From Sceloporus undulatus (Eukaryota > Chordata > Lepidosauria > Squamata > Phrynosomatidae): DNA of 64,000 bases. The notes under the pieces were generated by a model. That model was not told where the DNA came from and did no database searches. It saw nothing but the letters and a program-made list of their open reading frames with translations. This document shows, piece by piece, positions 1 to 26,745 of this stretch. The position numbers were made by a program, and so were the translations under genes. The DNA lies in the NCBI RefSeq assembly GCF_019175285.1, contig NC_056522.1, positions 63,417,896 through 63,481,895 of the forward strand. Direction: 5' to 3'. Each line of letters begins with the position of its first letter. Position 1 is the stretch's first letter.

Positions 1-146
1 CTCTCAGTTTAATGGTGTCCCTTATATAAAATGGCAAAATCCAGGTTTGTTGTTTGGATTTTATATAAAGTATATATTTGAATATTTTAAAACTATGGTT
101 GGTTGAATCCCTAAATAAAGAATCTGTAAATACAGAGGGCTGACTG
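1..146 (-). mobile_element. Tigger-like element, end fragment cut by the window edge
   Basis: Reverse complement begins CAGTCAGCCCTCTGTATTTA after TA (147-148) and continues to CCATTTTATATAAGGGACACC. Same family as 7082-7297. Confidence 0.6.
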
Positions 147-799
147 TAAGTGCATTTAAGATGCTAATTCCTTTGCATCTCTTGAATGTGTACGAGTCTT
201 ATGATTTTTACAGTGATAAACATTTGACACTGTGCTGTTTTTATGATGCAGTTCTTAAATGATTCATATTACTGCCTACCATCAGGAAGTTATAAAACAA
301 AGGAGGATATAATTTAAATTGAGATGAGCACAGTGCAGTGCACAGACGTTGTTGCACCTCAACTCTCGTCAGCTCTAGCCAGCATTCCTAATGGAAAATG
401 GAGAAGAACACTGAGAGTTACAGTCCACAAACATCTGTAGTGCTACACTTTGCCACTCTTGATTTGACTGTATCTCTTGTGGTCTTCCATGAGTATAAAT
501 GAATCAGAGCATATAGGTTACTCCATAGAAGGTGCTGTCTGAATATGGCATGGTATCTTAAAAAGTGTTTATTCAGCCATAGGTTATATGGGTTGAGAAT
601 TAAGCATGAATTTATCTGTATGCGAAGACACTTCAAGTGATTTAATTTTTCTGGATTACTTCATCTCAGTATCAATTATTAGCACACTACTAATCTTGCT
701 GCATCACAGTGCACTGGGTTAGACTATTGAATTCACTATCACATAATGTAGTGATGGTTATCCATTCAGATGAAGCCATCAGTGCATTTTGTAATTATA
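146..799. other. Intergenic DNA, nothing recognised
   Basis: AT-rich, no coding similarity and no repeat ends seen. EFCAB2, the usual neighbour on this side of HNRNPU, is not evident here. Confidence 0.4.
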
Positions 800-2062
800 T
801 ATGTCGTTGTTGTTATTAATTGCCCTCAATTCAACACCGACTCGTGGCAATTCTCATCCACAGATGAGACATCTCCAAGACCCACTGTCTTCACATTCTC
901 TGAAAACTGAGGCCCATGACCTCATGTAGTGAGTCTATCCATCTGGCATGCAGTCCTCCTCTTTCTACTGCCTTTTACTTTTTCCTAGCAATTATTGTCT
1001 TTTCTAGTGAGTTATGCTTTATAAGGTGACAGTCTTAGGTTCATCATCTTGGCTTCAAAGGAGAGGTCTGGCTTGATCTATTTTTGGACCCATTTGTTTG
1101 TCTTTTTGGCCATCCAAGGTATCCTTAGCAGTCTTCTCCAGCATCATATGTCAAACAAGCTGATTTTCTTTCTTTCAAACTGCTTTTTTCACTCTCCAGT
1201 TCCCCACATCACTACATGTTAATGGGGAATACAATGCCTTAGACAATTCTAACTTCAGTGCACAGTTGTATATTTTTATACTTCAGGATATAACTAGTTC
1301 TTTCACTGCTGCCCTTCCCATTCCTATTCTTCTTTGCATTTCCTGACTGCAGTCACTGTTGTCAATGTTTGAGCCAAGGTACAGGAACTCTTTAACTATT
1401 TTGATTTCCTCATTGCTTAGGCTAAACTTATTTAGATTCTCTGTAGTCATTATTTTTGTTTATGTTCAGCAGTAAGCTTGCCTTTGCACTTTCTTCGTTT
1501 ACCTTCCTTAGTAATTGCTCCAAGTGTGATGTTTTCCACTACTACTAGTAGTAAGATTGTTGCTATTCCTTCCTCCTATCTTTACTCCTCCTTCTGAGTC
1601 TAGACCTGCTCTTTGTATATTTTCTGCATACGGGTTGAACAGATAGAATGCAGCCCTTTGCCAATTGGGAACTATTCTGTTTCTCGATATTCTCCAAGTA
1701 GCTTCTTCTCCAAAATACAGATTTCTCATCAGGACTATCAAATGTAATGGCACTCCCATGTCTTTAAGTGTGTTCTATAGTTTTTCATGATCTATGTAAT
1801 CAAAGGCTTTGCTATAGTCTATGAAGCACACGCTGATCTTCTGGAATTCTTTGGTGCACTCCATTAACCATTCTATGTTTGCAATATGATCCTTAGTGCC
1901 TCTTCCTTTCTTGAACGTTGCTTGCACCTTTGGGAATTTTCTCTCCATATATGATTGGAGTCTGTGCTGCAGAATTTTGAGCATGGTTTTGCTTTTGCTG
2001 CAGTCCTATAGTTGCTGCAGTCCTTTGTGTCTCCTTTTTTGTGGATTGGAATATATGTTTGT
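800..2062 (-). mobile_element. RTE/BovB-type LINE fragment (reverse transcriptase and 3' part)
   Basis: On the minus strand the pieces read KGDTKDCSNY, SMLKILQHRLQSYMERKFPK, GRGTKDHIANIEWLMEC, VCFIDYSKAFDYIDHEKL and further down MRNLYFGEEAT and KIGGRNSNNLT. These are the RTE-clade RT blocks. Frameshifted and stop-containing, so inactive. The 3' end near 800-870 carries the CAACTCGTGGC-type tail. A (TG)/(CA) microsatellite sits at about 2060-2085. Confidence 0.8.
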
Positions 2063-2453
2063 ATGTGTGTACACACACACACATACATTTAACCTCCAGA
2101 CCGAGGCAAATATGCTTCTGTATCCTAACTGCTGCTGTTTGTGTGACCTAGCACACCAGCATGGTTTTTCTTGTGAAATGGCTGTTGTATATAGACCAAA
2201 TTAAGCCCAATTTAATGAGGCACAGTGGATGTACATCAAGAGAAAATATTGTTCACTGTAAAGAAATGGGCGAGCCACAATGTCTATGCATAACATATAC
2301 TCTGAATGAGAGGTTACTATTTCTCCATAATATGGAGGAACAGAATGGTTCCCCATTGGCAAGGAGGTCAGAACCATGCATTTTATCCCACTGTTTAATG
2401 TATAAGCAGAACATGTCAAATGGAAAGAAGTATTAGTCTTAGGAGAAGCAGGC

Positions 2454-2578
2454 ATGAACATTAGAGGAAGAAATGTCAATAATTTAAGATGTTCAGATGG
2501 CACCATATTACATGCACAAAACAGAAAAGACTTGAAATTACTACTTCTGCAAGTTAATGAAGAAAATACAAAAGCAGG
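2454..2578 (+). mobile_element. RTE-type LINE fragment
   Basis: Reads IRGRNVNNLR, then SDGTILHAQNRKDLKLLLLQ VNEENTKAGL, matching the YADD-region block of RTE reverse transcriptases; the catalytic YADD is altered to CSDG. It abuts the opposite-strand LINE that follows. Confidence 0.6.
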
Positions 2579-2582
2579 ACTG

Positions 2583-3360
2583 TTGTTTTTAACTGTCCTT
2601 GAGTCAATTCCAACTCATGGCGACCCTGCGGACCCTATCCTCCTTTGCTGTGTTTAAATCCTGTACACTCAGGCCCATGATCTACCTGATTGAGACCATC
2701 AACCTGGCATGTAGTCTTCCTCTCTTTCTACCACTATCCACCTTTCCTAGCATCATTGTCTTTTATAGTGAACCATGGCTTCTCATGATGTGGCCAAAGT
2801 ATGACAGCCTGTTTAGTCATCTTGGTTTCCAGGGAGAGTTCAGGCTTGATCTGTTCAAGGACCCATGATTTGTTTGTCTTTTTAATGGTATTCTCAGCAC
2901 TTTTTTCCACACCTCAAATGAGTATACTTTCTTCTTATCCACTTTCTTCACTGTCCAGTTCTCATATCTGTACATACTGATAGGGAATACAGTGTCTTGG
3001 ACGGTCCTAACTTTAGTACGCTGTTGTATATCCTTCCACTTTAGGATTTCAACTAGTTCTTTCATTGCTGTCCTTCTAATTCCTTGTCTTCTTCTGATTT
3101 CTTGACTACTTACTCTGTTCTGGTCAATATTTGATCCAATGAATGGGAAATCTTAAACTATTTTGATTTACTCATTATCTAGGTTGAATTTATGTAGATC
3201 TTCCATGGTCGTTATTATTTTTTTCTTTATGTTCAGCAGTAGGCTTGCCTTTGCACTTTCTTCTTTAATTTTCCTTAGTAATTGTTCCAAGTCTATGATG
3301 TTTTCCACTAGTATTATGGTGTCGTCTACATATCTTAGATTGTGCATTTAGAGACATCTA
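2583..3360 (-). mobile_element. RTE-type LINE, 3' portion
   Basis: Minus strand reads MKELVEILKWKDIQQRTKVR, YENWTVKKVDKKK and the C-terminal block near 2700-2830, ending with a GGTCGCCATGAGTTGGAATT-like 3' tail at 2600. Same family as the copy at 800-2062, also broken. Confidence 0.75.
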
Positions 3361-3849
3361 AAACCATTGGCCCTTTCCCCTGGCTGCCCATGTAAGGTTT
3401 ATTTTGTATCCCAGTGTTGGCTTCTTGTACTATTTGCCTTGTCCTCTGTATAACTTTCTTTCCTTATTTTTGATGAAAGAATGTTTAACAGTGCTTGCCT
3501 ATGCATACATAAACATACATATCTTCCAATGAAATCAGCAAGGATTTAGACATTTTAGATGCACAGCATCAGACTGCACACAATAGACATGAGAAGTTGA
3601 AGTCCCAAAGTGCAATTTTTGAAAAGGTTGTACACTGTTACAGGATATTTAATAATCTAGATTCTTGCAGGCTGAATTGTAGTTTGGCATCTTAATCCCC
3701 ATACTTTTTTGAGCTGTGTGCTAAGAGAGAAAATGCATAGGCGTAAAAGGAGAATGTGATCTGCAGGGGAATCAAGAAACCCTTACTTGTTCCCCTGTGA
3801 TGTGCTTCAGTACATTACACTTTGTTGTCACTGTGTGTCTTTGTTTTTA

Positions 3850-4043
3850 GTTTAAGCCCGTTACTGGGTTTTCTTGGCAACATTTGTTCAGAAGGGTTTG
3901 GTTCTGCCATCATCAGAGCCAGAGAGAGTGGGACTTTTCCAAGGTCTGACAGTGGGTTTCTGTGGCTGAGCCAGGAATTCAAACTCTAGTCTCCAGAATC
4001 ACAGAACAAGACCATGACCTCTTGGCCATACAAGCTCTTTGCC
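3850..4043 (-). mobile_element. tRNA-headed SINE (AAC-tailed family)
   Basis: On the minus strand a tRNA-like head (GGCCAAGAGGTCATGGTCTT ... GTTTGAATTCCTGGCTCAGCC) is followed by the family body ending near AACCCAGTAACGGG. Same family as the copies at 24890, 31212 and 54900. Confidence 0.6.
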
Positions 4044-4059
4044 TTGCACTTTAGTTGAT

Positions 4060-4200
4060 AATTCAAAGATATAGCCGTGTTAGTCTGTAGAATCAGTTGT
4101 AGAGAGATCTTGTAGCACCTTTGAGACTCACTGAAAGAAAGAAGTTGGCAGCAGGAGCTTTTGTTGACTAAAATCTACTTCCTCAGATGCATTTAGTTGA
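4060..4200 (+). repeat. Unclassified interspersed repeat (TAGCCGTGTTAGTCTGTAGA family)
   Basis: TAGCCGTGTTAGTCTGTAGA ... ATCTTGTAGCACCTTTGAGA ... CTACTTCCTCAGATGCA. A second copy begins at 4374 and is interrupted by other repeats, resuming at about 4864-4905. A reverse fragment lies at about 30785-30840. I recognise the family from reptile genomes but not its class. Confidence 0.5.
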
Positions 4201-4281
4201 TAATATTTGCTCTGTAGTCCATTCTGAAGTAACGCTCCTAAGAAATATTAGAATGTAACCTATTTCCAGGTGTGCAAAGAA

Positions 4282-4366
4282 ACCCTGCCAAGAAAAACCC
4301 ACAATAGGTTTGCCTTAGGGTCGCAATAAGTCTAAAAGGCACACAACAACAACAACAATAGAATTC
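4282..4366 (+). mobile_element. SINE 3' end with (AAC)n tail
   Basis: CCTTAGGGTCGCAATAAGTC then AAAAGGCACACAACAACAAC, the shared 3' end of the AAC-tailed SINE and its LINE partner. Confidence 0.6.
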
Positions 4367-4475
4367 AAAGACATGGCTGTGTTAGTCTGGAAAACCAGGA
4401 TGGAAAGGGGATCTTGTAGCACCTTTCAGACTAAGGTCCAAAGCACACTGCAGAAATAATCCAGTCTGAATCACA

Positions 4476-4585
4476 GAATCCTAGAGTTGGAAGAGACCGC
4501 AACAAGGGCCATCTGGTCCAACCCCATTCTGCCATGCAGGAAACCTCAGTCCAAGCATCCCCATTGACATCCTGTTTGAGAGGGC
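4476..4585 (+). mobile_element. CR1-like LINE fragment
   Basis: TCACAGAATCCTAGAGTTGG ... CCATCTGGTCCAACCCCATT ... TGCCATGCAGGAA is the CR1-like 3' region of amniotes. It interrupts a copy of the CACACTGCAGAAATAATCCA MITE (4445-4472 and about 4586-4625). Confidence 0.6.
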
Positions 4586-4645
4586 TTTAACTGCCTTGGC
4601 TCAATGCAAGGGAATTCTGGGAACTCTTCCACTTAAATCCAAAAC

Positions 4646-4857
4646 CACACTGCAGAAATAATCCAGTTTGAGACCGCTTTAATTTCCGTGGCTCAATGCT
4701 CGGGAATCCTGAGAAACTGTAGTTTTGTGTGAGACATTTAGTCTTCTCTATCAGAGAGCTCTGGTGCCACAGTAGACTGCACTTTCCCAGGTTTCCCTAG
4801 CTAGCACTGAGCCTGGGCAGTTAGAGCGGTCTCGAACTGGATTATTTCTGCATTGTG
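4646..4857 (+). mobile_element. Palindromic MITE (CACACTGCAGAAATAATCCA family)
   Basis: The ends match as inverted repeats of about 40 bp: CACACTGCAGAAATAATCCA at 4646 and, reversed from 4857, CACAATGCAGAAATAATCCA, both continuing into GAGACCGC. It lies about 0.25 kb upstream of the HNRNPU TATA-like box. A related fragment is in COX20 intron 1. Confidence 0.75.
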
Positions 4858-5334
4858 TCTTGGACCTTGGTCTCAAAGGTGCTGCAGGATCCCCTTTTCC
4901 GTCACAAGAGGCCTCTTACTTATCAAATATGCTTAGACTTGAATGCCTGCATTGGGACTAGGAGAGGGAAGACTTCTGCTGCGCACCCTGGCAATGTTCG
5001 CTGCGCACTTACGGTAACGCTGGTAATTACGGTAGCGCTGGAGGGGGAGGGAGCGCGAGCGAGCGAGGGCTTAGAGCAAAGGGGGCGGGGCGAACCCATA
5101 TAAGGCGCGCGGAGGGGCGGGGCCGCCGCCTGTGCTGCGTCGCCTTGCGTGCTCGATCCCGCCCGGCGCGCGCCCGTCCCTGCCTCCTCCTCCTCGCGAG
5201 CCTTGGTGGAAGAAGAAGGATTTGGCGCCAGGCGGGTCCCCATTTTCCTCTCTCTCTCTCTGCAGCCGCAGCGCTCCGTCCAGACCGCGACCGCGCCGCA
5301 TCGAGCCTTCGTCGTCGTCGTCGCCGCCGCCGCC

Positions 5335-19263
<13,929 letters not shown>

Positions 19264-20305
19264 ATTCCCAAATAAAATGAACTGATCCATATTTCTTCAA
19301 AACCTTCACAAGAAATCGACTGTTTTCTTTAGTAGGCTAACTTTTTAAACATTCCACAAGAGGAAGTGCCTGCAGGTTCCTTTTTTAGAAGCTTTGTGGG
19401 TTTTGATTTTTTTTTTGTACATTTTTAATTGCAGTTTTAAAGTGAATCTTAAGAGAACCTCAGCGTTGTGCACGATAAGAGAATGTGTCAGTATTTCAGG
19501 GTTCTACATTTTATCTGTAAAATGTGATTTTTTTTTACCACAACAAAAGTAAAATGTTGCTTTGTATCTGGTGTCCTCTTATTAAAGATTTTCTTTTCTC
19601 TTTTTTCTCCTCCCCTTCCAAATTTCTAAGAAACAGTCGAGAGTCATCAACACAGTACAGTTAGCAACCAGGCTTTTTGTAGCCCCCCCATTAATATTAA
19701 TACTGTGTAAATAATGCTCATTACACTCCATCTTCCACTCCATCCTCTCTATGCAGTTTCTAGGTATGGAAGAGGGAAAGAAATCAGAATAGTTTTTGGC
19801 AATAAACTAGGGTGTATTTTTGGTTTTTTTTTTAATTTGGCAAATGGTTTTTGAGGGGGCAAAGCAAACCTAAAGCTAAATAGTGAAGGTGGAGTGCACG
19901 TAAAACCTGGTTGCATTTGTCTGTAGAGGCTCAACTTGTGAAGGTACACACCATCAACTTTTTCCATTTGTTCTGCATTTTGATTCTGAAAAAGCTGGCT
20001 CTGCCCATTTCTTATTAAACAAACTTGTTGTAAATCCAGTTGTCTAATGGGATCTATATGAAGTTAGCTGTGTGTCTGTAACCCTTTCCCCACAAATACT
20101 GTGTATTTAGTGTGCTTGTAGTAGTAAACTCCACCATTTTGTAAACAAATGAAAATGTGATTCACCCATTTTATATCTAATTTTTAATCATGTTAGTTCT
20201 CAGATGGGTGTGTCTCCTTAGCCTGCTGATTTACTTCTCTAAAGAAAGTAGGTGGAGAAATTAACTTTAGCCGTTTGTTTGCAATAAAATAAAATCATTT
20301 TACTC
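19264..20305 (+). other. HNRNPU 3' UTR with several poly(A) signals
   Basis: AT-rich sequence following the HNRNPU stop codon with no coding potential or recognisable mobile element. AATAAA lies at 19271-19276, only 8 bases after the stop, ATTAAA near 19581, AATAAA near 19801, and overlapping AATAAA signals at about 20283-20292. The last pair is the most plausible distal cleavage signal. Usage of each site is inferred. Confidence 0.6.
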
Positions 20306-21029
20306 TTTGTTCTGGGATTCTCACCACATTGGTCTAAATCCCTTAATTTCTGAGGCAGGAAATACAGATACACCAAGGTGTGTATATACCTAACATACAT
20401 ATGTTCACACAACAGAAAGTTGGTTCAGTGTGTTAGCAATGTCCAATCTGGAACTGTATGCTTTCCACCTTCCCAAGAACACAGCGAGCCTTGTCCAAAT
20501 GAAGTAAATTTATTTTATTGTACAAAACTTGATGCAAATATACTTATCAATTAGTATTCCAGCAACCTTGTATGGATGGCTGCATACTAAAGCTGAAATT
20601 AATGGGGGTCAGCCTATTGCACTGTGAATGGGCCACAATGGCTTGCATCAGAACCTCAGTTACAACTTTAAGGGGTGCCAACTGGCAAGTTGGCACTTGT
20701 AGACCTGTTACCTTTTTGCTCTTCAACTCGGAAATCATTGTTGGTTGCTTCTGGGTTGGGATGTGGAAAACCACTTGACTGAGATGTGTGGACTGCAGTT
20801 CCAAAAGGGGTGCAGCACTGTATTACAGAGCTCTGCTAGAAACTCTCTACCCATAGAAACTCTGAATACCTGTTTTCTCTGCATTCTGTCTCAAATTGGT
20901 AACATTGATTTTACTCATGGTTGCCTTTCTGAGGGACTGCAGAGGAAAACCGGTGTTCAGATTTTACTGTGAGTGACCCCACCATGCAATTGGTCACTGC
21001 TGATGTGGCACGTTGTGTTCTTTATAGAT

Positions 21030-21146
21030 ATAAGATATGGATGGTTGCAAAGCTGGCAAAACCACATCGAGTATCCCTTGCCTAAGAAAACCCTATGAAA
21101 ATGATGGGGCTGCGGTAACTTAGTGGTAACTTGAAGGCACACACTT
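21030..21146 (+). mobile_element. 5S-SINE type 3' end
   Basis: CTTGCCTAAGAAAACCCTAT then AACTTGAAGGCACACAC, the 3' half and tail of the 5S-headed SINE; head absent. Confidence 0.55.
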
Positions 21147-21667
21147 CAGTCTTAGTTGAGAAGTAGGTAGTGGGTACAATCCCACTGTACTTTGAGCGCA
21201 AAGCAGGACATTTGAACTGAAGTTCCCATAATCCATTAGCATTGGCTGTACTGGTTGAGACTTTGGGGAGCTGATGTCTGCAACATCTGGGAAAACTGGT
21301 TCCTCACTTGGTGTTTTGATTATTCAAAAGCAGATTATGAGTGATTATGCACTAACAAAAACGTAATATTTTTCTAGGTTCTCAAAAGGGCACAGTAGTC
21401 ACAGGTTTTAACTGGTTCCAACTATTGGGAGCCCTCTTAGTGTGAGGTTGGCATATGGCTCTATTGTGTTGGTGTAAGCCACTTTTTCAAGCAGGCCATG
21501 GTCGCAGGAAGAATGGAGCCTTTCAAAGCAGTGGCAACTTTGGAGCTGCACAAAATAGTTGCATCTTATGAAAGGCATAGCTTTGTTTGCTGCCCTCCCT
21601 GCCCCATCTTTGCAGTGTTTTCCAGCCTTCATTGCCCCTGCAACTTTCCACTGGTGTAGTTTAGACA

Positions 21668-21790
21668 TACTGGCCTTTTATTATTATTAACTTTTATTTA
21701 TGAAGCGCTGTAAATTTACACAGCACTGTACATGCAATCTTTTTAGTTAGACGGTTCCCTGCCCTCGGGCTTACAATCTAAAAAGACTGT
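21668..21790 (-). repeat. Dispersed repeat tail (GGGCAGGGAACCGTCTA family)
   Basis: Reversed it reads TTAGATTGTAAGCCCGAGGG, CAGGGAACCGTCTAACT, then GCGCTTCATAAATAAA. A forward copy lies at 40785-40880 (TTAGATTGTAAACCTGAGGG). Class not certain. Confidence 0.5.
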
Positions 21791-22117
21791 AAATTAGTGT
21801 AATTTAGGCATCTTCTGTATTTTTCCATTCTGATCTGCTCCAAATGGAAAGGATTCTTGTCCTGCCAGGCTTCCTGCAGGCACCAGATTGAACAGCAAGT
21901 TGGTGTGGCTGGTCAGATCTGGCATGAAGGAGGAAATTTGCACACTAAGAGGTTTTGCTAATTCTTGAGAGGTCAAATATACATTTAATTTTAATAACTT
22001 TATCCTTCACATTTGTTTCTATTAGTATTTTCCTGATGGCAGTGTGAGTCTTCCCAGCATAGAATGAGTTAGGCAAACCTCAAATTACTTCTGTAGGTGA
22101 TATTTAAATGATGCATT

Positions 22118-22300
22118 TTGGTCTTCTGTGCCTTCAAGTCATTTCTGACATCTGGCAACCCTATCACAGGATTTTCTTGGTAAGATTTTTCAGAGTTTGA
22201 CTTGCCCAGGGTCACCAAATGGGTTTAGTCCAGTCCACAATTTGCAAAAAAATGAGTGGCAGCTGGAGTGCAGCTTGAGTCTCCCTTAATCGGAATTCCA
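22118..22300 (-). mobile_element. AAC-tailed tRNA-headed SINE, degraded
   Basis: Plus strand GTGCCTTCAAGTCATTTCTG, ACCCTATCACAGGATTTTCT, GACTTGCCCAGGGTCACC and a weak tRNA-like head is the reverse of the family body. Confidence 0.55.
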
Positions 22301-22499
22301 AAATACACAAAATTAGCCACATGTGTGGCTGAGATAGTGACTGCTTCCTATGGTTCAATGTAGGCAAACTTGGTTTCATGCACAATTATTAAAAATATGT
22401 ATAAAATTACCTTCAGTTTATGTGTATAAAGTATATGCAAAACAAATGTATTTCATGTTTAGACATGGCTCCCATCACCCAGATATGTATGCAGAAATA

Positions 22500-22703
22500 C
22501 AGTGTGACCTTGTTTTATGCGGGGGATCTGTTCTGGACCCTGCTGCGGAAAACAAAGCACGTATGCTCAAGCCCCATTACAAGTAATGGTTGCACTTGCG
22601 GTGGTGCGTGCACCATTGTTTCTTCCAGAGCGTAGCGCTGGAAGAAGCAGCAATGCTTCCAGCATAAGCTGAAAGCAGCATACAGTATAACGTGCCTGCA
22701 CTG
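22500..22703 (+). mobile_element. Pogo-type MITE, 204 bp, TA-flanked
   Basis: Left CAGTGTGACCTTGTTTTATG, right reversed CAGTGCAGGCACGTTATACT; TA on both sides. A MER2-like terminal fragment (to about 22773, ending AAGGGAGACTCAACTTG) follows directly. Confidence 0.6.
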
Positions 22704-24889
22704 TACTCCAAAATCCAAAAAACACATACAAAATACTTTTGGTCCCAAGCATTTCAGATAAGGGAGACTCAACTTGAGTAAGACAAATGCTCTCGTATTA
22801 CATTTAGTAAGTTGGTCTGGAGAAAGTAGAATTGAAGCAATGTAGTTGTCTCAACAGCATGTGAGCCAGGCCCTTGAGATATGGCAAAATCTGAACTTTA
22901 AACACACAGTTATCAAGATGCTAAGGGTGCTTAGTCTTTTGCTGGATTTTCCAAATGGGACAACAATAAATACCCTGCTGTTACATCACGTAATTAAACA
23001 TGGAAATGGTTGTCTTAATAAATCAGTATACAGTATACCTGTCTGAACCATTTGAGCAAACTGGATACCCAAAATCATTGAAGCTTTCTGCTTAAATAAT
23101 GGGACTATCAGTTTTCATCCATGCTTGCAAAATTACAATACTAGATACATCTTAGTTGTAATATTTACATATTAAGTACCTGTATTGGATAGAACTCTTG
23201 CTGTCCTATAGAGGCAACACCCAGTATACTGATGTCTAAATAAAATTGTTAGTTCCCACCACACTAGACCTCTTGAAGCACGAGGAAGTTGGTAAAGTCA
23301 TTTCTATCCCAGATTTACCTACGCTCCCATTGATTTAATAGGTCTACACACTACTCTAGCTATGACTAACAATTCCAATAAAACTTACCATAGCAACTGC
23401 TGAATTTCAGTAGTTACCCAGTTTGGCTTCTTGGGTTTTTTCCTCCATTGTACACCTGTTCTCAACTGTTGGGAACCTGGAGATGATCCTAAGTCTCACA
23501 TGTATTATGTATTTTTTTTTAAAAAATGAGGAATTGGCCATTGTTTTTAGCAATGCTTGGGAGAGTTCCAGATGCAATTGTTACAGTACCTAGTAGAATC
23601 TCATTTTATTACTTGCATCCTCCCACTTACTGTTTTAAGACTACCTGAATGCAGATTCCTTAGCTTTACATTAATCACTTTTTCCTTGCATATTGCATCT
23701 TTGCTTTGTTTACTCTTTTGCTTGATGACGAGTTCTGAAGGACTCAAATGCTTGCACAGTATTTTGTGACCTTTGTTTACTTAATAAAGCTATTGCCCTG
23801 ATACAGATTTTGAATTTAAAATCTCTTTTGATAAGCACTGCTCTTTAGTTTCCTTGGCTACAAAGTTAGAAAATATTCAAAGTTTATGATGCATTGCCAT
23901 GGATAGTGGTTAATTTATGTGAAAGATAACAGAAAAGACAAGTGTCTGAGCTTTTTTGTTTTCATCAACTCCTGTGGTGGTCATAGAAGCTTAAGGAAAG
24001 CCATTATTCTTTTAGAAAATGTGTGATCTTGTAGGCACAGTAATTTTCAGGGTAATTATATTAAGGTGGGGGTGTTTTGCATCAAAATATGGCATGAGCT
24101 TTCAGGGACCTAGTCTGCTTCACAATTATAAAAATCAAAAGGTGACTGGCTCCACGGAAGCTTATGTCACCATAAACATTAGGTTGCTATCCTGTTCAGC
24201 AGTTGAGATAGTAATCTGGACTGATAACCTAAGCATTCACATTTATGGTCATTCACCACTGAACACGACCCCCAATACCTTTTCAGTCTGGTAATGTCCC
24301 AACCAAAGGGTTCCCAGGGCACTGGGAAATGAAGTACAGTGGTCTGGTTGCAGGGCACATTAAAGGCAAGCAGTGTGGCTGGACCCACAAGGGTCTCTCT
24401 ACCTGCCTGTTTTTGATACACCACATAAGAGAACTGCAGATTTTCAGCATCTTGGAAACCTTCAGTTAGGGTGCTGCCATACTGAAAAGGTACATTTTCT
24501 GGAGTGTGGCATAACTATGACCATGGAGCTGTTATTGTAGTTATGTCTGATAATGCAGGATATTGGTTGTTAAATCTTTAATAAGAGTCCTTGTTTAGGC
24601 ATATTAGGTTGCCTTTAACATTTTTGCACTTAGGTATCTAATATGAAAGCATTTCCCCTTACTTCATGTACCTACACTATGTTAGCAGAGCATTCTCTCA
24701 GTCTCTGAAAAATCAAGATCTCTTCAAGGAGAGAGGAACACAATGAGGACACTTCAGATTTGGAGGGGTGTACACAGGGCTGAAGAAATCAGCATAGATC
24801 TGGGGAAAATAAGTACAATTTAGGAAATTGAAATTCCCCGTGCAAACACGTGCATCTTTAGTGCAAGCTCCCTGTACATGGTCACTTCT

Positions 24890-25036
24890 GACCAAGTCTC
24901 CTTTTGATTTATGGTAACTAAGGCAAACCTGTCATGGGGTTTTTCTGGCAAGAAGGGGTTTCCCTAAGTGGGGCTTTGAACCCTGGTCTTCCACAGTCCT
25001 AGTCCACTCAGACCACTACACCATGTTGGCTCTTAA
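24890..25036 (-). mobile_element. AAC-tailed tRNA-headed SINE
   Basis: Reverse reads AAGAGCCAACATGGTGTAGT, GACTAGGACTGTGGAAGACC, AGGGTTCAAAGCCCC and a body toward 24890. The head shows tRNA-like A and B box remnants. Confidence 0.6.
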
Positions 25037-26745
25037 CTAGTTTACAATTGTGCATTCAACCATTATCTTTCAGTTTTTTCTGCTTCTCAACCAGTTTGTT
25101 GAAAGTTTGCCTTGCAAGAGTATTCTTTTAGTTATTTGATCCAAGAAGCAATTGCTAGATCAAAAACTAGCAGCTTTTTACATGCTTTGAAAGCCACTGT
25201 AGTCTTTCACCAAATCCCTTTGATATAGCCCTATTAGATACCAACTGTTTCTAGTCTCATCCAGCACCTAGTTGACATAGAGCTGGTAGGTGAGGTGGCT
25301 GGGCTAAACAGGCTGGAGTGTAACTGATGTTACTACTGCACCTTTAACAAAGTACAGTATTCAACAAGAGTAGAAATAGTAGATAGACTAGGAGGTAATT
25401 GTGAATGAGGCTATGAGGATAAGAAAAAAACCCAATCATCATCATACCCAAGTCCTGTGGAAATGCTTGTTGTGTACACTGCTGTGCAATCTTCATGTTT
25501 GTTTGAAAGCAAGTCCCACTAAGTCAGAGCAATGTTAAAACTTTAGTTAATGAAGACTAACTCCCAAATAAATGCACATTACTTTTTGATTCATATTTTT
25601 AAAAAAGAGGTTCAGGACAGACAGAATGTAGGAGAAATTCCTGGAAGACATGATTATCAGTAGCTTCCATCTGTGTCTCCTATATATGTTCCCTCTAGTA
25701 TCAAAGACAGTATGCCTCTGCCAATTACTGGGGAGTATGGGGGAACTACTGTACATGTCCTCCTTGTGGGCTTCACATAATCCAATATTAGAGTACTGGA
25801 CAAGATATGCTTTGTTCTAAACTACTTTGGCTCTCATGTAAAAGGCCAGGCACTTAAGAGTCTGCTTACAAACAGCCGATGTGATCATTATGTTATTACA
25901 TCATCAAGGGATTCAACAAGGATTTGTTCACAAATATCTTGTCTTCTTAAAATAAGAGTTTTTTATATTTTCAACTATACTGAAAACATGAAATACAATA
26001 TAGGGAACAATCTCACCAGTTAAATTCATGTTCTGATAAACTACAGAAAACAATATAAAACTATAAGTAAATCTAGAGTGTATTAATTACAAGCTGTTTA
26101 GGTCCAAAGGCAACTCGTGCAAACAAATAAATGGTTGCCTTTTTCTGTTAAAGTGCTGAGGCAACTCCCCCAGAAGAGAATGTTCAAAAACAGCATTGAA
26201 CAGTAGATTGTCTCTTTGATAGTTGTTACAGTAAGAACACAAAGGAAGGTGCCCCCTGTAGTTTCCTTGAGTTGGAGTTATGGCATCATCTTAGTTCAGG
26301 ATCCTGTTTCATGCCCACCTTGATGCTCTAGCATGTCAAATTCTACTACAGATGGAAAATTCCTATTTAAATATACTTATGCAGAAGCAGCATAGGCAAT
26401 AGCAAGGAAATTTATAAAATGATTTTTAAAACCCTGAATAAGTGGAAAGTCTTTAATATATGGCAATGATTCAACATTTTTATGTTGTTGCAGAGTCTAT
26501 ATGCCACTTGGCACATATTTCACATATGGTCAAGCAATTTTACATTATTTCAGTGCAGAAAATTCATGCTCCCATGATTCCTCTGGCGGGGAGATTATTA
26601 TCGGGGGGGGGGGGTATTATTCTCTTTCACAGGGGCCATGGAAAAAAACTAGTAATAGTACTGGAGGATCACCTGGCAAAGTATGCAAAATAAGCACACA
26701 TATGACATGAGGCAACTCTCCTATTTAGCTGAAAGGTTATGCTTA